From the NCBI GenBank assembly GCA_028696755.1, contig JAQVGK010000002.1:1-27111 (forward strand): a stretch of DNA of 27,111 nt. Reading direction: 5' to 3'. Source of the DNA: Bacteroidales bacterium (GTDB lineage Bacteria > Bacteroidota > Bacteroidia > Bacteroidales > ML635J-15). Below, one piece after another: positions 8,420 through 15,591 of the stretch; positions within the stretch are counted from its first letter, which is position 1, and the number at the start of each line of letters is the position of its first letter. Both the position numbers and the translations under genes were made by a program. The notes below the pieces were generated by a model that made no database searches, was not told where the DNA came from, and worked only from the letters and a program-made list of their open reading frames with translations.

Positions 8420-10228
8420 ATGGCTGAAAAATATCAATCTTCCAATATTAGTATTGAACAAATACTTAATTTAATTAAATCAAACGAAATTGCGATACCT
8501 GAAATACAACGTCCTTTTGTTTGGAAACCTAAGCAAGTAAGGGATTTAATTGATTCTTTATACACTGGCTATCCAACGGGCTATTTAATTATTTCACAAA
8601 GTCCTAATATGCGATTGAGAGATGGCTCACTCTCTGAAGGTAAAAAAATTATGATTGATGGTCAGCAACGTACGACTGCATTGATGACTGCAATAGTTGG
8701 TCACGAAGTAATAAATGCTGACTTTGAGAAAAAACGAATTAAAATAGCCTTCAATCCTCTTGCAAAAGAAGATGAAGAATTATTTAAAGTACAAGACAAT
8801 GCCATTTTAAAAGACAAAAAATGGATACCTGATATTTCGAAAGTATTTAAACCAACCTTTGATTTTTGGCAATTTGTAAATGAGTATTGCGAAAAGAACC
8901 CTGAAATAAATGGTAGCGAATTAAATAAAATACTGATGAAACTGACTGATATTCGGAATCGTCAAATTGGAGTAATTACACTCGATAAAGAATTGACAAT
9001 TGATGAAGTTACAGAGATATTTATTCGCATAAACAGTCAGGGAGCTAAACTAAATCAGGCTGACTTTGCCATGTCTAAAATTGCTGCAAATACAATTTAC
9101 GGGGGTAATATGCTGCGTAAGGCAATTGATTATTTTTCGCATTTAGCAGTTCAGCCCGATTGGTATTCAGATATGACTAAAGACAAAGAGTTTATGAACT
9201 CGCCTTTTGCCTCCAAAATAAAGTGGCTTAAAGATGATATTGGAGATATTTACGACCCCGATTATGGAGATATACTTCGCGTTGCGTTAATGCACAAATT
9301 TGGAAGAGGTAAGATGAAAGATTTGGTTAGTCTTTTAGGTGGTCGCGACTTCGTTACTCGTGATTACAAAGAAGAAATAGCTGAAGAATCTTTTGCTAAT
9401 CTTACTCAGGGAGTTTTTAATTTTATCAATGAGTATTCGTTTTCAAGTTTCGTATTAGCAATTAAGTCGGCTGGTTTTATTTCAAGTCGTTTGATTAATT
9501 CGCAGATGACGTTGAACTTTGCTTATACACTGTATTTGTTATTGTATGCCGATCAAACTATCGAAAGAACTCAAATCAAACGGTATGTTTCTAAATGGTA
9601 TGTGTTAAGTACCCTTACAAGCCGTTATATCACTTCGCCTGAATCGGCTATGGATAAGGATATTCGAAGAATAGCCGAAAAAGGTTTTGTGGAATTTTAT
9701 AATGAAGTAGAAGCAGCCGAACTTTCTGAAACATTTTGGACTATTGGGTTAGTTCAGAATTTAGAAACTTCGGCGATTAATAGTCCGTATTTCAATACGT
9801 TTCTTGCTGCTCAGGTGCATAGTGCAGATAATTCATTGTTGATGAATGGCACTAAAGTCTATGACTTAATTACAATTATGGGCGATATACACCATATTTT
9901 TCCTAAAGATCATTTAGAATCACATGGCATTAAAGATAAAGCGAAATACAATCAAATTGCAAACTACACTTATTTGGACACAACAACAAATATTGCAATC
10001 GGAAATAAACCACCCTGCGATTATTTTGGTATTGTATTCAACCAGTGTGAAACGAAAGTAAATGTTTATGGTAATATAAACGACAAAGAAAAGTTACTTG
10101 AAAACTTAGCTGCAAATAGCATTCCTGAAAATATTGTAACGATGGATTACAAACATTATGAAGAGTTTTTAATGGAAAGAAGAAAACTAATGGCAAAGAA
10201 AATTCAGGAGTATTATTATAGTCTTTAA
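8420..10228 (+). CDS. DUF262 / HNH (GmrSD-like) nuclease
   Basis: This 602-aa protein has an N-terminal DUF262 (ParB-like) domain with 'IPEIQRPFVWKPKQVRDLIDSLYTGYPTG' and the signature DGQQR at 80-84. A helical middle follows, then a C-terminal HNH-type (DUF1524-like) region with 'GDIHHIFPKDHL' near 488 and 'NYTYLDTTTNIAIGNKPP' downstream. This is the domain order of fused GmrS-GmrD-type enzymes, several of which cleave modified (for example glucosylated hydroxymethylcytosine) phage DNA in an NTP-dependent manner. Here it lies in an operon with a helicase, a GIY-YIG/ASCH protein and a WYL regulator, 5 bp after the former and 18 bp before the latter. It may therefore be the second nuclease of one complex or a stand-alone modification-dependent enzyme embedded in it. 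Key residues look intact. Confidence 0.88.
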   Translation: MAEKYQSSNISIEQILNLIKSNEIAIPEIQRPFVWKPKQVRDLIDSLYTGYPTGYLIISQSPNMRLRDGSLSEGKKIMIDGQQRTTALMTAIVGHEVINADFEKKRIKIAFNPLAKEDEELFKVQDNAILKDKKWIPDISKVFKPTFDFWQFVNEYCEKNPEINGSELNKILMKLTDIRNRQIGVITLDKELTIDEVTEIFIRINSQGAKLNQADFAMSKIAANTIYGGNMLRKAIDYFSHLAVQPDWYSDMTKDKEFMNSPFASKIKWLKDDIGDIYDPDYGDILRVALMHKFGRGKMKDLVSLLGGRDFVTRDYKEEIAEESFANLTQGVFNFINEYSFSSFVLAIKSAGFISSRLINSQMTLNFAYTLYLLLYADQTIERTQIKRYVSKWYVLSTLTSRYITSPESAMDKDIRRIAEKGFVEFYNEVEAAELSETFWTIGLVQNLETSAINSPYFNTFLAAQVHSADNSLLMNGTKVYDLITIMGDIHHIFPKDHLESHGIKDKAKYNQIANYTYLDTTTNIAIGNKPPCDYFGIVFNQCETKVNVYGNINDKEKLLENLAANSIPENIVTMDYKHYEEFLMERRKLMAKKIQEYYYSL

Positions 10229-10246
10229 AAAGAATAACTTTTTATT

Positions 10247-11158
10247 ATGGATCAACCAAAACTAGAACGCCTATTACGTTTAATGAAATTGCTTACAGCA
10301 AATAACTCATTAACCGTTGATGAAATTGCAGCAAAGCTTTCAATTTCTCAACGTTCCGTTTATCGCTATATCGATACGTTTCGAGAAGCAGGTTTTGTGA
10401 TTAAAAAAGCAGATAATTACATAAAGCTCGATAAATCTTCGCCTTATTTCAAGGATATAAGTGAATTAATTCACTTTACAGAGGAAGAAGCCTTCATTCT
10501 CAAATCTGCGATTGAGAATATCGACGAAAACAACCTACTCAAACAAAACCTAAAAAAGAAACTCTATACCGTTTATAATTATAACATACTTGCCGAAACC
10601 ATTGTAAGTGGTAAAAATGGTAAGAACGTTCAACAGTTGGTGGAAGCAATAGAAAACAAACGCCCTGTAATACTGCGTAATTACTCTTCAGCACACGGCA
10701 ACGATATTCGCGACCGCTATGTTGAAGCTTACGCATTCACAACCAACTATGTACAGGTATGGTGTTATTGTCCCGAAGAAAACACCAACAAACTTTTCAA
10801 AGTATCTCGCATTGGTTCAGTGGAAGTAATACCTGAAAAATGGCAACATGAAGAAAATCACCAATCCGGTTGTATTGATATTTTCAGGATGAACAGCTGC
10901 GAGATGAAACACATTAAATTAAAACTCGGTCTGCGTTCCGCAAACCTTCTGATTGAAGAATTCCCACTAGCCACAAAACAACTCCAGAAGCTACCAAATA
11001 ATGAATGGCTACTTGATACCGATGTTTGCTCTTATGATGGCGTAGGTCGCTTTGTAATGGGCTTATTAGACGATATTGAAATAATTGATTCACAAGAATT
11101 TGAACAACACATTGCAGAAATTTTAAATAAAATGAAAAATAAATTTTCAATGTCATAA
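10247..11158 (+). CDS. WYL-domain HTH transcriptional regulator
   Basis: This 303-aa protein has an N-terminal HTH_11/DeoR-like winged helix (residues about 5-60; recognition helix 'SISQRSVYRYIDTFREAGF') and a WYL domain at about 127-205. In the WYL domain the namesake strand is altered to 'YVQVWCYCPEENTNKLFKVSRI'. A WCX-like C-terminal extension follows. WYL proteins commonly regulate BREX, CBASS and other defence loci and are thought to sense nucleic acid or nucleotide ligands. It is the last gene of the helicase cluster. Its stop codon lies inside a TTGTCA-type direct repeat that also occurs before the methyltransferase and before a secreted-protein gene, so it is the natural candidate to bind that repeat. 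The 28-bp palindrome before the helicase is an alternative operator. Confidence 0.9.
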   Translation: MDQPKLERLLRLMKLLTANNSLTVDEIAAKLSISQRSVYRYIDTFREAGFVIKKADNYIKLDKSSPYFKDISELIHFTEEEAFILKSAIENIDENNLLKQNLKKKLYTVYNYNILAETIVSGKNGKNVQQLVEAIENKRPVILRNYSSAHGNDIRDRYVEAYAFTTNYVQVWCYCPEENTNKLFKVSRIGSVEVIPEKWQHEENHQSGCIDIFRMNSCEMKHIKLKLGLRSANLLIEEFPLATKQLQKLPNNEWLLDTDVCSYDGVGRFVMGLLDDIEIIDSQEFEQHIAEILNKMKNKFSMS

Positions 11159-11165
11159 ATTGTCA
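11150..11165 (+). promoter_or_regulatory. Second copy of the TTGTCA-N4-TTGTCA element
   Basis: ATGTCA (11150-11155), TAAA and TTGTCA (11160-11165), followed by AAC. Spacing is identical to the copies at 498 and 12458. The left half overlaps the last codons and the stop of the WYL gene. It lies 65 bp before the dGTPase-like gene. No clear TAnnTTTG follows it here. Confidence 0.5.
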
Positions 11166-11229
11166 AACCCAAATGCATTTTATTGATTTACTATTTAGAG
11201 TATTTTAAATTTCTAATCTAATATTTATA

Positions 11230-12423
11230 ATGAAAAATATAATCCTAGATAAAAACATAGCTAATGAAATAGTTATAAACAACTTAAAAAGAGAACTTAA
11301 AACTTTTTCAAAATATGCTTGTCTTAGCAAGTCGGCCATTCGTGAAAATGCAGAAAAAATACCGGACAAGCAAAATATACGACCAGCTTTCTTTCATGAT
11401 ACGGATAAAATTATTCACTCGCTGGCATATACGCGATATATTGATAAAACTCAAGTTTTTTATCTTTTCGAAAATGACCATATTACTCACCGAGTTCTTC
11501 ATGTACAATTAGTTTCTAAAATTGCAAGAGTTATTGGGCGTGCATTAAAGCTGAACGAAGATTTAATTGATGCTATCTCACTTGGTCATGATTTGGGACA
11601 TGTACCTTATGGTCATAATGGAGAAAGTAAATTGAACGAATTGACTCTCAAAGCTGGTAATGAATACTTTTGTCATAATGCACAAAGTGTTCGTGCGTTG
11701 AGTCACATTGAAAACAATGGACAGGGATTAAATCTCACATTACAAGTATTGGATGGCATACTGTGTCATAACGGTGAGTTGATGCTACCAAAATATGAAC
11801 CTGACTTTGCAAAAACACCACAGCAATTTATTCAAGAATATAATCTATGCTGGACAGAGAAAGGTTCTAGCAAAAAAATTATTGCTATGACATTAGAGGG
11901 TTGTGTTATGCGAATTTCGGATGTGATTGCATATATTGGTAGAGATTTAGAAGATGCAATAACACTTGGATTAATCAAGAGAGAAGACATTCCGGATATC
12001 GTTCGAAACACTATTGGTGATAATAATACCGATATTATCAACAGCATAGTCCTTGATATCATAAACAATAGTTATGGTAAAAATTATATCGAATTGTCTG
12101 ATGATATATTTAAAGCAATAGACTCATTTTATGAATTCAGTAAAGATCATATTTATGGTAATCCCAAAAAAACGACACAAGATAAAAAAATAGGGAATAT
12201 GTTTGATTTGTTATTCGAAAAGTATTACGAAGATATTGAATCACATAAAAATGTAACCTCTATTTCAACCTTTTATTTACAACAAAAAAGCACAGAATAT
12301 TTAACTGATGTACCCACATTTAGAATTGTGAGCGATTATATTGCAGGTATGACAGATAATTTCTTCAACAAAGAGTTTGAGAATTTCGTAATACCTAAAA
12401 GATTTGGTTATAAAATCAGTTGA
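11230..12423 (+). CDS. dGTPase-like HD-domain dNTP triphosphohydrolase
   Basis: This 397-aa protein has the layout of the deoxyguanosinetriphosphate triphosphohydrolase family. 'DTDKIIHSLAYTRYIDKTQVF' (about 57-77) is the substrate-site segment. 'THRVLHVQLVSKIAR' begins the HD fold, the metal site is GHDLGHVPYGHNGE (HD at 120-121), 'CHNAQSVR' follows at about 148-155, and the last metal ligand is probably the Asp of 'RISDVIAYIGRDLEDA' near 232. The family hydrolyses dGTP or other dNTPs to nucleoside and triphosphate. Bacterial dGTPases are known to restrict phage by depleting dGTP. It lies just downstream of the WYL gene, behind its own copy of the TTGTCA repeat, so I infer a regulated antiviral role over housekeeping. 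It is slightly shorter than E. coli Dgt. Confidence 0.85.
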   Translation: MKNIILDKNIANEIVINNLKRELKTFSKYACLSKSAIRENAEKIPDKQNIRPAFFHDTDKIIHSLAYTRYIDKTQVFYLFENDHITHRVLHVQLVSKIARVIGRALKLNEDLIDAISLGHDLGHVPYGHNGESKLNELTLKAGNEYFCHNAQSVRALSHIENNGQGLNLTLQVLDGILCHNGELMLPKYEPDFAKTPQQFIQEYNLCWTEKGSSKKIIAMTLEGCVMRISDVIAYIGRDLEDAITLGLIKREDIPDIVRNTIGDNNTDIINSIVLDIINNSYGKNYIELSDDIFKAIDSFYEFSKDHIYGNPKKTTQDKKIGNMFDLLFEKYYEDIESHKNVTSISTFYLQQKSTEYLTDVPTFRIVSDYIAGMTDNFFNKEFENFVIPKRFGYKIS

Positions 12424-12457
12424 ATATACTTTCAAAAATATGAAATATAATTTTTCA

Positions 12458-12492
12458 TTGTCATAAATTGTCAAACTCATGTTGTTACTTTG
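12458..12492 (+). promoter_or_regulatory. Third TTGTCA-N4-TTGTCA element with downstream TA...TTTG
   Basis: TTGTCA (12458-12463), TAAA and TTGTCA (12468-12473), followed by AAC. The 15 bases from 12460 to 12474 are identical to the copy near 11152. TACTTTG (12486-12492) is a one-base-short version of the -7 motif TAnnTTTG, 12 bp after the repeat, close to the layout at 498-533. Confidence 0.55.
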
Positions 12493-12537
12493 TGCTTTAT
12501 TTATCTAACTAATAAATCATTCTAAAAAAGTAACAGT

Positions 12538-13074
12538 ATGAAAAAAATTATTTATTCATTTCTACTTACATTGCTGTGCATAGGTCTAAATGCACAAACT
12601 TCAACAAAAGAAAAGGAACTAAGTAACGCAGAAGTATTCTCAGCAAAAGCAGGGACACTAATGCAAAAAGAATTTATTGAAATTGGCACTTTAAAAAAGT
12701 GCAAAATTCAAGTTGTATATTTCACTGATTTAATTTCAAGTACAAAACAATCTGCTTTGAAATTTGAATACGAATATGTTTCAAGTTACACTACCGATAC
12801 AAAAGCAGCACTACTTGACCCGGACGAAGTTGATGGTTTAATGAAATCCATAAAACTGATGCAAGATAAAGTTTTCCCAACAACACCTACTAATTACACC
12901 GAAGTATATTATCGTAGTCGTGGAGGTTTTGAGGGTGGTTGTTTCACAAGCAAAGGCACATGGTCAACTTATTTGAAACTTGAAAAATTTGATGGTAAAA
13001 GCTATGTTTGGCTTAATATTGAAGATTTATCAACACTATATACCTATCTGGAGCAAGCAAAATTAAAGTTATAA
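12538..13074 (+). CDS. Secreted protein with signal peptide, unknown function
   Basis: This 178-aa protein begins with a clear Sec signal peptide, MKKIIYSFLLTLLCIGLNAQ, with likely cleavage after LNA at residue 19. There is no lipobox Cys at that site, so it is probably soluble in the periplasm. The mature part is rich in beta-prone and charged stretches ('KCKIQVVYFTDLISSTK', 'SALKFEYEYVSSYTTD') and I recognise no catalytic motif or named domain. It is preceded by the TTGTCA direct repeat and a -7-like element, and followed by a good terminator, so it is a single-gene unit. Its regulator seems to be shared with the methyltransferase and the dGTPase, which is odd for an envelope protein. A housekeeping passenger is also possible. 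Confidence 0.8.
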   Translation: MKKIIYSFLLTLLCIGLNAQTSTKEKELSNAEVFSAKAGTLMQKEFIEIGTLKKCKIQVVYFTDLISSTKQSALKFEYEYVSSYTTDTKAALLDPDEVDGLMKSIKLMQDKVFPTTPTNYTEVYYRSRGGFEGGCFTSKGTWSTYLKLEKFDGKSYVWLNIEDLSTLYTYLEQAKLKL

Positions 13075-13100
13075 TTAACGTTTAAATTTCTGTTTGTTAT

Positions 13101-13129
13101 AAGCCGTCTCAAATGAAACGGCTTTTTTT
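13101..13129 (+). terminator. Rho-independent terminator
   Basis: The stem is AAGCCGT (13101-13107) with ACGGCTT (13118-13124), extended inward by TCA/TGA, and is followed by a run of seven T. It closes the secreted-protein gene 27 bp after its stop. Confidence 0.88.
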
Positions 13130-13216
13130 GCAACTATTTTTAATCCAAACACTTCCATTTTCACATTTTTGGTGTTTGTTTATTCAAAAATGTTTTCATA
13201 TCTTTGAGAATTGTAT

Positions 13217-13225
13217 TACTTTTGC
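13217..13225 (+). promoter_or_regulatory. -7 promoter element of the HEPN operon
   Basis: TACTTTTGC is an exact TAnnTTTGC match. It ends 9 bp before the ATG at 13235, so transcription would start only a few bases before the start codon. The mRNA may be nearly leaderless. No convincing -33 TTTG was found at the usual distance. Confidence 0.6.
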
Positions 13226-13234
13226 AGTCAATTT

Positions 13235-13648
13235 ATGAGCATACTCCAAAACAAAGCGGAAATAAATCTTGATTCTGCTGACTTGTTGCACAACAAAGGT
13301 TATTATTTCCCTGTTGCTCATTGTTCTTACTATAGTTGTTTTCAATTAGTTAGACATATCTGGTTCAATACTTTACATAAGTCCGAATCAGATTTAAAGT
13401 TGTTGATTGCTTCTTTCAAAAATAACAAAGCGATTGAAAAAGGAAGTCACGATGTATTGATCAATGAGATTGGCAAGTACATAAAGTCGAACAATTTTGA
13501 CGACTTTCGTGTTTTTAATAACAATATTGGTCAACTTAAAAAATTGAGAAACTCAGCTGATTACGATGAAATTGGTTTTTCTTATACGGACAGTCAGAAC
13601 TCATTAGCATTATCTAAGTTAATCAGACCTGTTTTAAAAAAATATTAG
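13235..13648 (+). CDS. HEPN-domain protein (UPF0332-like), putative toxin
   Basis: I start it at the ATG at 13235 (MSILQNKAEINLDSADLL). The frame is open upstream to a TTG at 13211, but that lies on the promoter element. The 137-aa product has the four-helix HEPN layout: 'DSADLLHNKGYYFPVAHCSYYSCFQLVRHIWF' is the paired tyrosine helix. 'KKLRNSADYDE' near the C-terminus is the R-x3-D-Y version of the HEPN R-motif seen in UPF0332 proteins. The classic RNase R-x4-6-H motif is not present as such, so RNase activity is uncertain. The next ORF starts 1 bp after the stop, and the third gene again 1 bp later, so the three are surely one operon. Its position ahead of a SecB-like chaperone suggests the toxin or effector role of a TAC-like module. 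Confidence 0.8.
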   Translation: MSILQNKAEINLDSADLLHNKGYYFPVAHCSYYSCFQLVRHIWFNTLHKSESDLKLLIASFKNNKAIEKGSHDVLINEIGKYIKSNNFDDFRVFNNNIGQLKKLRNSADYDEIGFSYTDSQNSLALSKLIRPVLKKY

Positions 13649-13649
13649 G

Positions 13650-14141
13650 ATGTTACCTAAAGATTATATTATTTCTGAATTAAAATCATTTATTAATGAT
13701 TTTCCAAAAACACGTGTTCGTTACGAACACGATAATTCTTCTGAAATACATTTTATAGAAATTGTACCAAATGAAATTTATCATTTAGACACTCAATATA
13801 TGCAATGGGAAAGCGAAATGTTTGACCGTTTTGTAAGCGTGTATCCAGAAGAAAATATTTGTTTCATTTCCGATGATGCATTGGTAGGGCTAGATAATGT
13901 TGAGTTTGAAATATGTGGCATTGAGTTTGTTTCTTCATATTCAACAGTCAATTCACAAATAACAGTTCTTCTGGAAAATCACATTAATGTAAGTAGTGCA
14001 ATCAATAACGATACTTTATTTAGTGTAAATATTTGTCCAAATTTATTTCATTCAAATCATATTGAAACTAATTACGAATATTTTCAATCTAATAGAGCAG
14101 ACGAAAATATTCCAAACTTCAATTTACCATTAGCAGCATAA
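13650..14141 (+). CDS. 163-aa protein between HEPN and SecB-like genes, unknown
   Basis: No family is recognised. It is an acidic soluble protein with a run of predicted strands: 'TRVRYEHDNSSEIHFIEIVP', 'EMFDRFVSVYPEENICFIS' and 'DNVEFEICGIEFVSSYSTV'. The C-terminal part, from about residue 115 on ('NVSSAINNDTLFSVNICPN', ending NIPNFNLPLAA), looks less ordered and partly hydrophobic. It lacks the GSxARG motif of MNT antitoxins and lacks an HTH. The gene is locked between HEPN and SecB-like genes with 1-bp gaps on each side. In known toxin-antitoxin-chaperone modules the antitoxin is the chaperone client and its C-terminal tail carries the chaperone-addiction segment, so this protein is the most likely antitoxin/client. 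That assignment is an inference from position. Confidence 0.75.
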   Translation: MLPKDYIISELKSFINDFPKTRVRYEHDNSSEIHFIEIVPNEIYHLDTQYMQWESEMFDRFVSVYPEENICFISDDALVGLDNVEFEICGIEFVSSYSTVNSQITVLLENHINVSSAINNDTLFSVNICPNLFHSNHIETNYEYFQSNRADENIPNFNLPLAA

Positions 14142-14142
14142 C

Positions 14143-14544
14143 ATGGAAGAAAAAAAAGATCTAGAATCTGGGTTTAGAATAATCAATATTTTATTACTTG
14201 AAAGTTCATTTAACCGAATTCAGAATGTTGTGTTTAACAATCCAGAGATTAAGCAAGAAGTAAATGTGGATGTAAATGTATCAGTCAATGGCAATACAGT
14301 TGGAGTTGCAGAACAGGTTATTTACAAACAAATCTTCAATGACATTGAACAAGTTACAGCAGTTATCAAAATGGCTGGTGTATTTGAAAAGTCAGGAGAT
14401 TCCCCTTTAGATTTAGAACAATTTGGTCAAGTAAATGGTGCAGCTATAATTTACCCATACATAAGAGAACATTTATCAAGTCTTTCTGCAAAAGCAGGTT
14501 TGGGTTTGATTTTCTTACCACCGGTAAATTTGACGAAAAAATAA
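14143..14544 (+). CDS. SecB-like chaperone
   Basis: This 133-aa protein reads as a SecB-family fold. It has an N-terminal strand 'GFRIINILLLESSFNRI', a second strand block 'VNVDVNVSVNGNTVGVAEQVIYKQIFND', and the diagnostic C-terminal block 'AAIIYPYIREHLSSLSAKAG' followed by 'LIFLPPVNL', equivalent to the PYAR...PVNF segment of SecB. It is shorter than E. coli SecB (155 aa) and lacks the acidic C-terminal tail. Solitary SecB-like proteins outside the export pathway are typical of toxin-antitoxin-chaperone modules, such as M. tuberculosis HigBA-SecB and the CmdTAC anti-phage system, where they stabilise a labile antitoxin. Here it follows the 163-aa gene by 1 bp. A role for the neighbouring GNAT pair, 63 bp downstream, cannot be excluded. 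Confidence 0.82.
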   Translation: MEEKKDLESGFRIINILLLESSFNRIQNVVFNNPEIKQEVNVDVNVSVNGNTVGVAEQVIYKQIFNDIEQVTAVIKMAGVFEKSGDSPLDLEQFGQVNGAAIIYPYIREHLSSLSAKAGLGLIFLPPVNLTKK

Positions 14545-14607
14545 ATTATAATAAATTCTGGATTTAATAATTCAAATATATAAATATCCCTTTCAAATAT
14601 TTAAATC

Positions 14608-14766
14608 ATGGCAATTGCAATAAAAACTATTCCAACACTTAGGAATACTGAAGCAGCAAAATTTGTACAAAAGGCAAATGATGCACTAAATAATCGTGCC
14701 ACTATAGATTATAGTGCTCAGGTTAAATCTGCTCAAGCTATTTTGAAAAAAGCAAAAATGATTTAA
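14608..14766 (+). CDS. 52-aa putative antitoxin of the GNAT toxin
   Basis: This short ORF runs ATG 14608 to TAA 14766. Its product begins MAIAIKTIPTLRNTEAAKF, continues 'VQKANDALNNRATIDYSAQV', and ends 'KSAQAILKKAKMI'. It is basic and helical, with the residue pattern of the small Bacteroidetes antitoxin-like ORFs that precede GNAT genes; that resemblance is from memory and was not checked by search. The GNAT gene starts 13 bp after the stop. It lies 63 bp after the SecB-like gene, in an AT-rich spacer that could hold its own promoter. It is probably the DNA-binding or neutralising partner. Confidence 0.65.
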   Translation: MAIAIKTIPTLRNTEAAKFVQKANDALNNRATIDYSAQVKSAQAILKKAKMI

Positions 14767-14779
14767 TCCTGCTATTTTA

Positions 14780-15457
14780 GTGCCATTTTTAGAAGACAAC
14801 TGCACTATCTCTATATTAAATTCAGAGATACTTAATTCATGTTCGCAATTCATTTGTGATCATGAGGATATTGATGACTTTTTTCTAACTAAAACTGACG
14901 ATTATGCGAAAGAGCTTATTGGTAAAAGTTATTGTTTTCGATTAGATAAAGATCCTTCAGTTATCGTTTGCGCATTTACTGTTGCAAATGATAGTATTAA
15001 GATAAATTATTTGCCAAACAGCAGAAAGAAGAAACTAAAAAAGCATATTCCTCACGAAAAGCACTTTAACAGTTACCCTGCTGTTTTAATTGGACGTTTA
15101 GGTGTGAATAAAGATTATAAAAGACAAGGAATTGGAGAAGAACTTATGACTTTTATTAAATCATGGTTTATTGATTATAACAATAAAACAGGTTGTCGTT
15201 ATCTTGTTGTTGATTCCTATAACGAAAATGCACCCCTCAAGTATTATAAGAAAAATGGTTTTGATTACTTGCTTACAACAGAAGCGCAAGAAAGAAAATA
15301 CATAGGAGCTTTTGATAACAATTCAATTTTCATTAGTATAATAAATAATTCTCGTATTTTATCAAAATTAGTTGATACAGCTAAGTCAACGCCTTCATTA
15401 GATACTAGATTAATGTATTACGATTTAATTGTCCTTTCACCTAATAAACTCAAGTGA
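14780..15457 (+). CDS. GNAT acetyltransferase, putative toxin
   Basis: This 225-aa protein starts at a GTG, because an in-frame stop at 14759 leaves no ATG upstream. The acetyl-CoA loop is 'GRLGVNKDYKRQGIGEELM' (R-x-x-G-x-G form, about residues 110-128), and the C-terminal half of the fold is 'VVDSYNENAPLKYYKKNGF', with the usual catalytic Tyr. GNAT toxins such as TacT and AtaT acetylate aminoacyl-tRNAs, and the pairing with a tiny upstream ORF fits this class. It is longer than typical TacT (about 160 aa), with an additional 50-residue C-terminal tail ('SRILSKLVDTAKSTPSLDTR'). Function as a translation-inhibiting toxin is inferred. The gene ends near a bidirectional terminator. Confidence 0.8.
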   Translation: MPFLEDNCTISILNSEILNSCSQFICDHEDIDDFFLTKTDDYAKELIGKSYCFRLDKDPSVIVCAFTVANDSIKINYLPNSRKKKLKKHIPHEKHFNSYPAVLIGRLGVNKDYKRQGIGEELMTFIKSWFIDYNNKTGCRYLVVDSYNENAPLKYYKKNGFDYLLTTEAQERKYIGAFDNNSIFISIINNSRILSKLVDTAKSTPSLDTRLMYYDLIVLSPNKLK

Positions 15458-15504
15458 CAATTCTTCACCATTTTTTTCTTTTGTTGTAAATTTCTGTTTA
15501 ATTA

Positions 15505-15548
15505 GTCATGCTTCGCCCAAAATTTAATTAGGGAAACCTTCGCATGAC
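15505..15548. repeat. Inverted repeat GTCATGC...GCATGAC
   Basis: GTCATGC (15505-15511) and GCATGAC (15542-15548) form 7-bp perfect arms around a 30-bp spacer. It lies between the GNAT stop and the terminator. It may be a transcript structure or a protein site, and nothing else is visible here. Confidence 0.45.
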
Positions 15549-15591
15549 AAGCATTAAACATTTATTTTTCAAAAGAATAAATCACACAAAA

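Noticed and set aside
571..11158. Assignment of the locus to BREX or DISARM
   Set aside because: A methyltransferase and a WYL regulator are present, but the hallmark proteins (BrxC/BrxZ/BrxL, or DrmA/DrmB) are not recognisable, and the nucleases are of other families.
13211..13234. Upstream TTG start of the HEPN gene
   Set aside because: It would place the start codon within the -7 promoter element and add residues (MYYFCSQF) that are not part of the HEPN fold.
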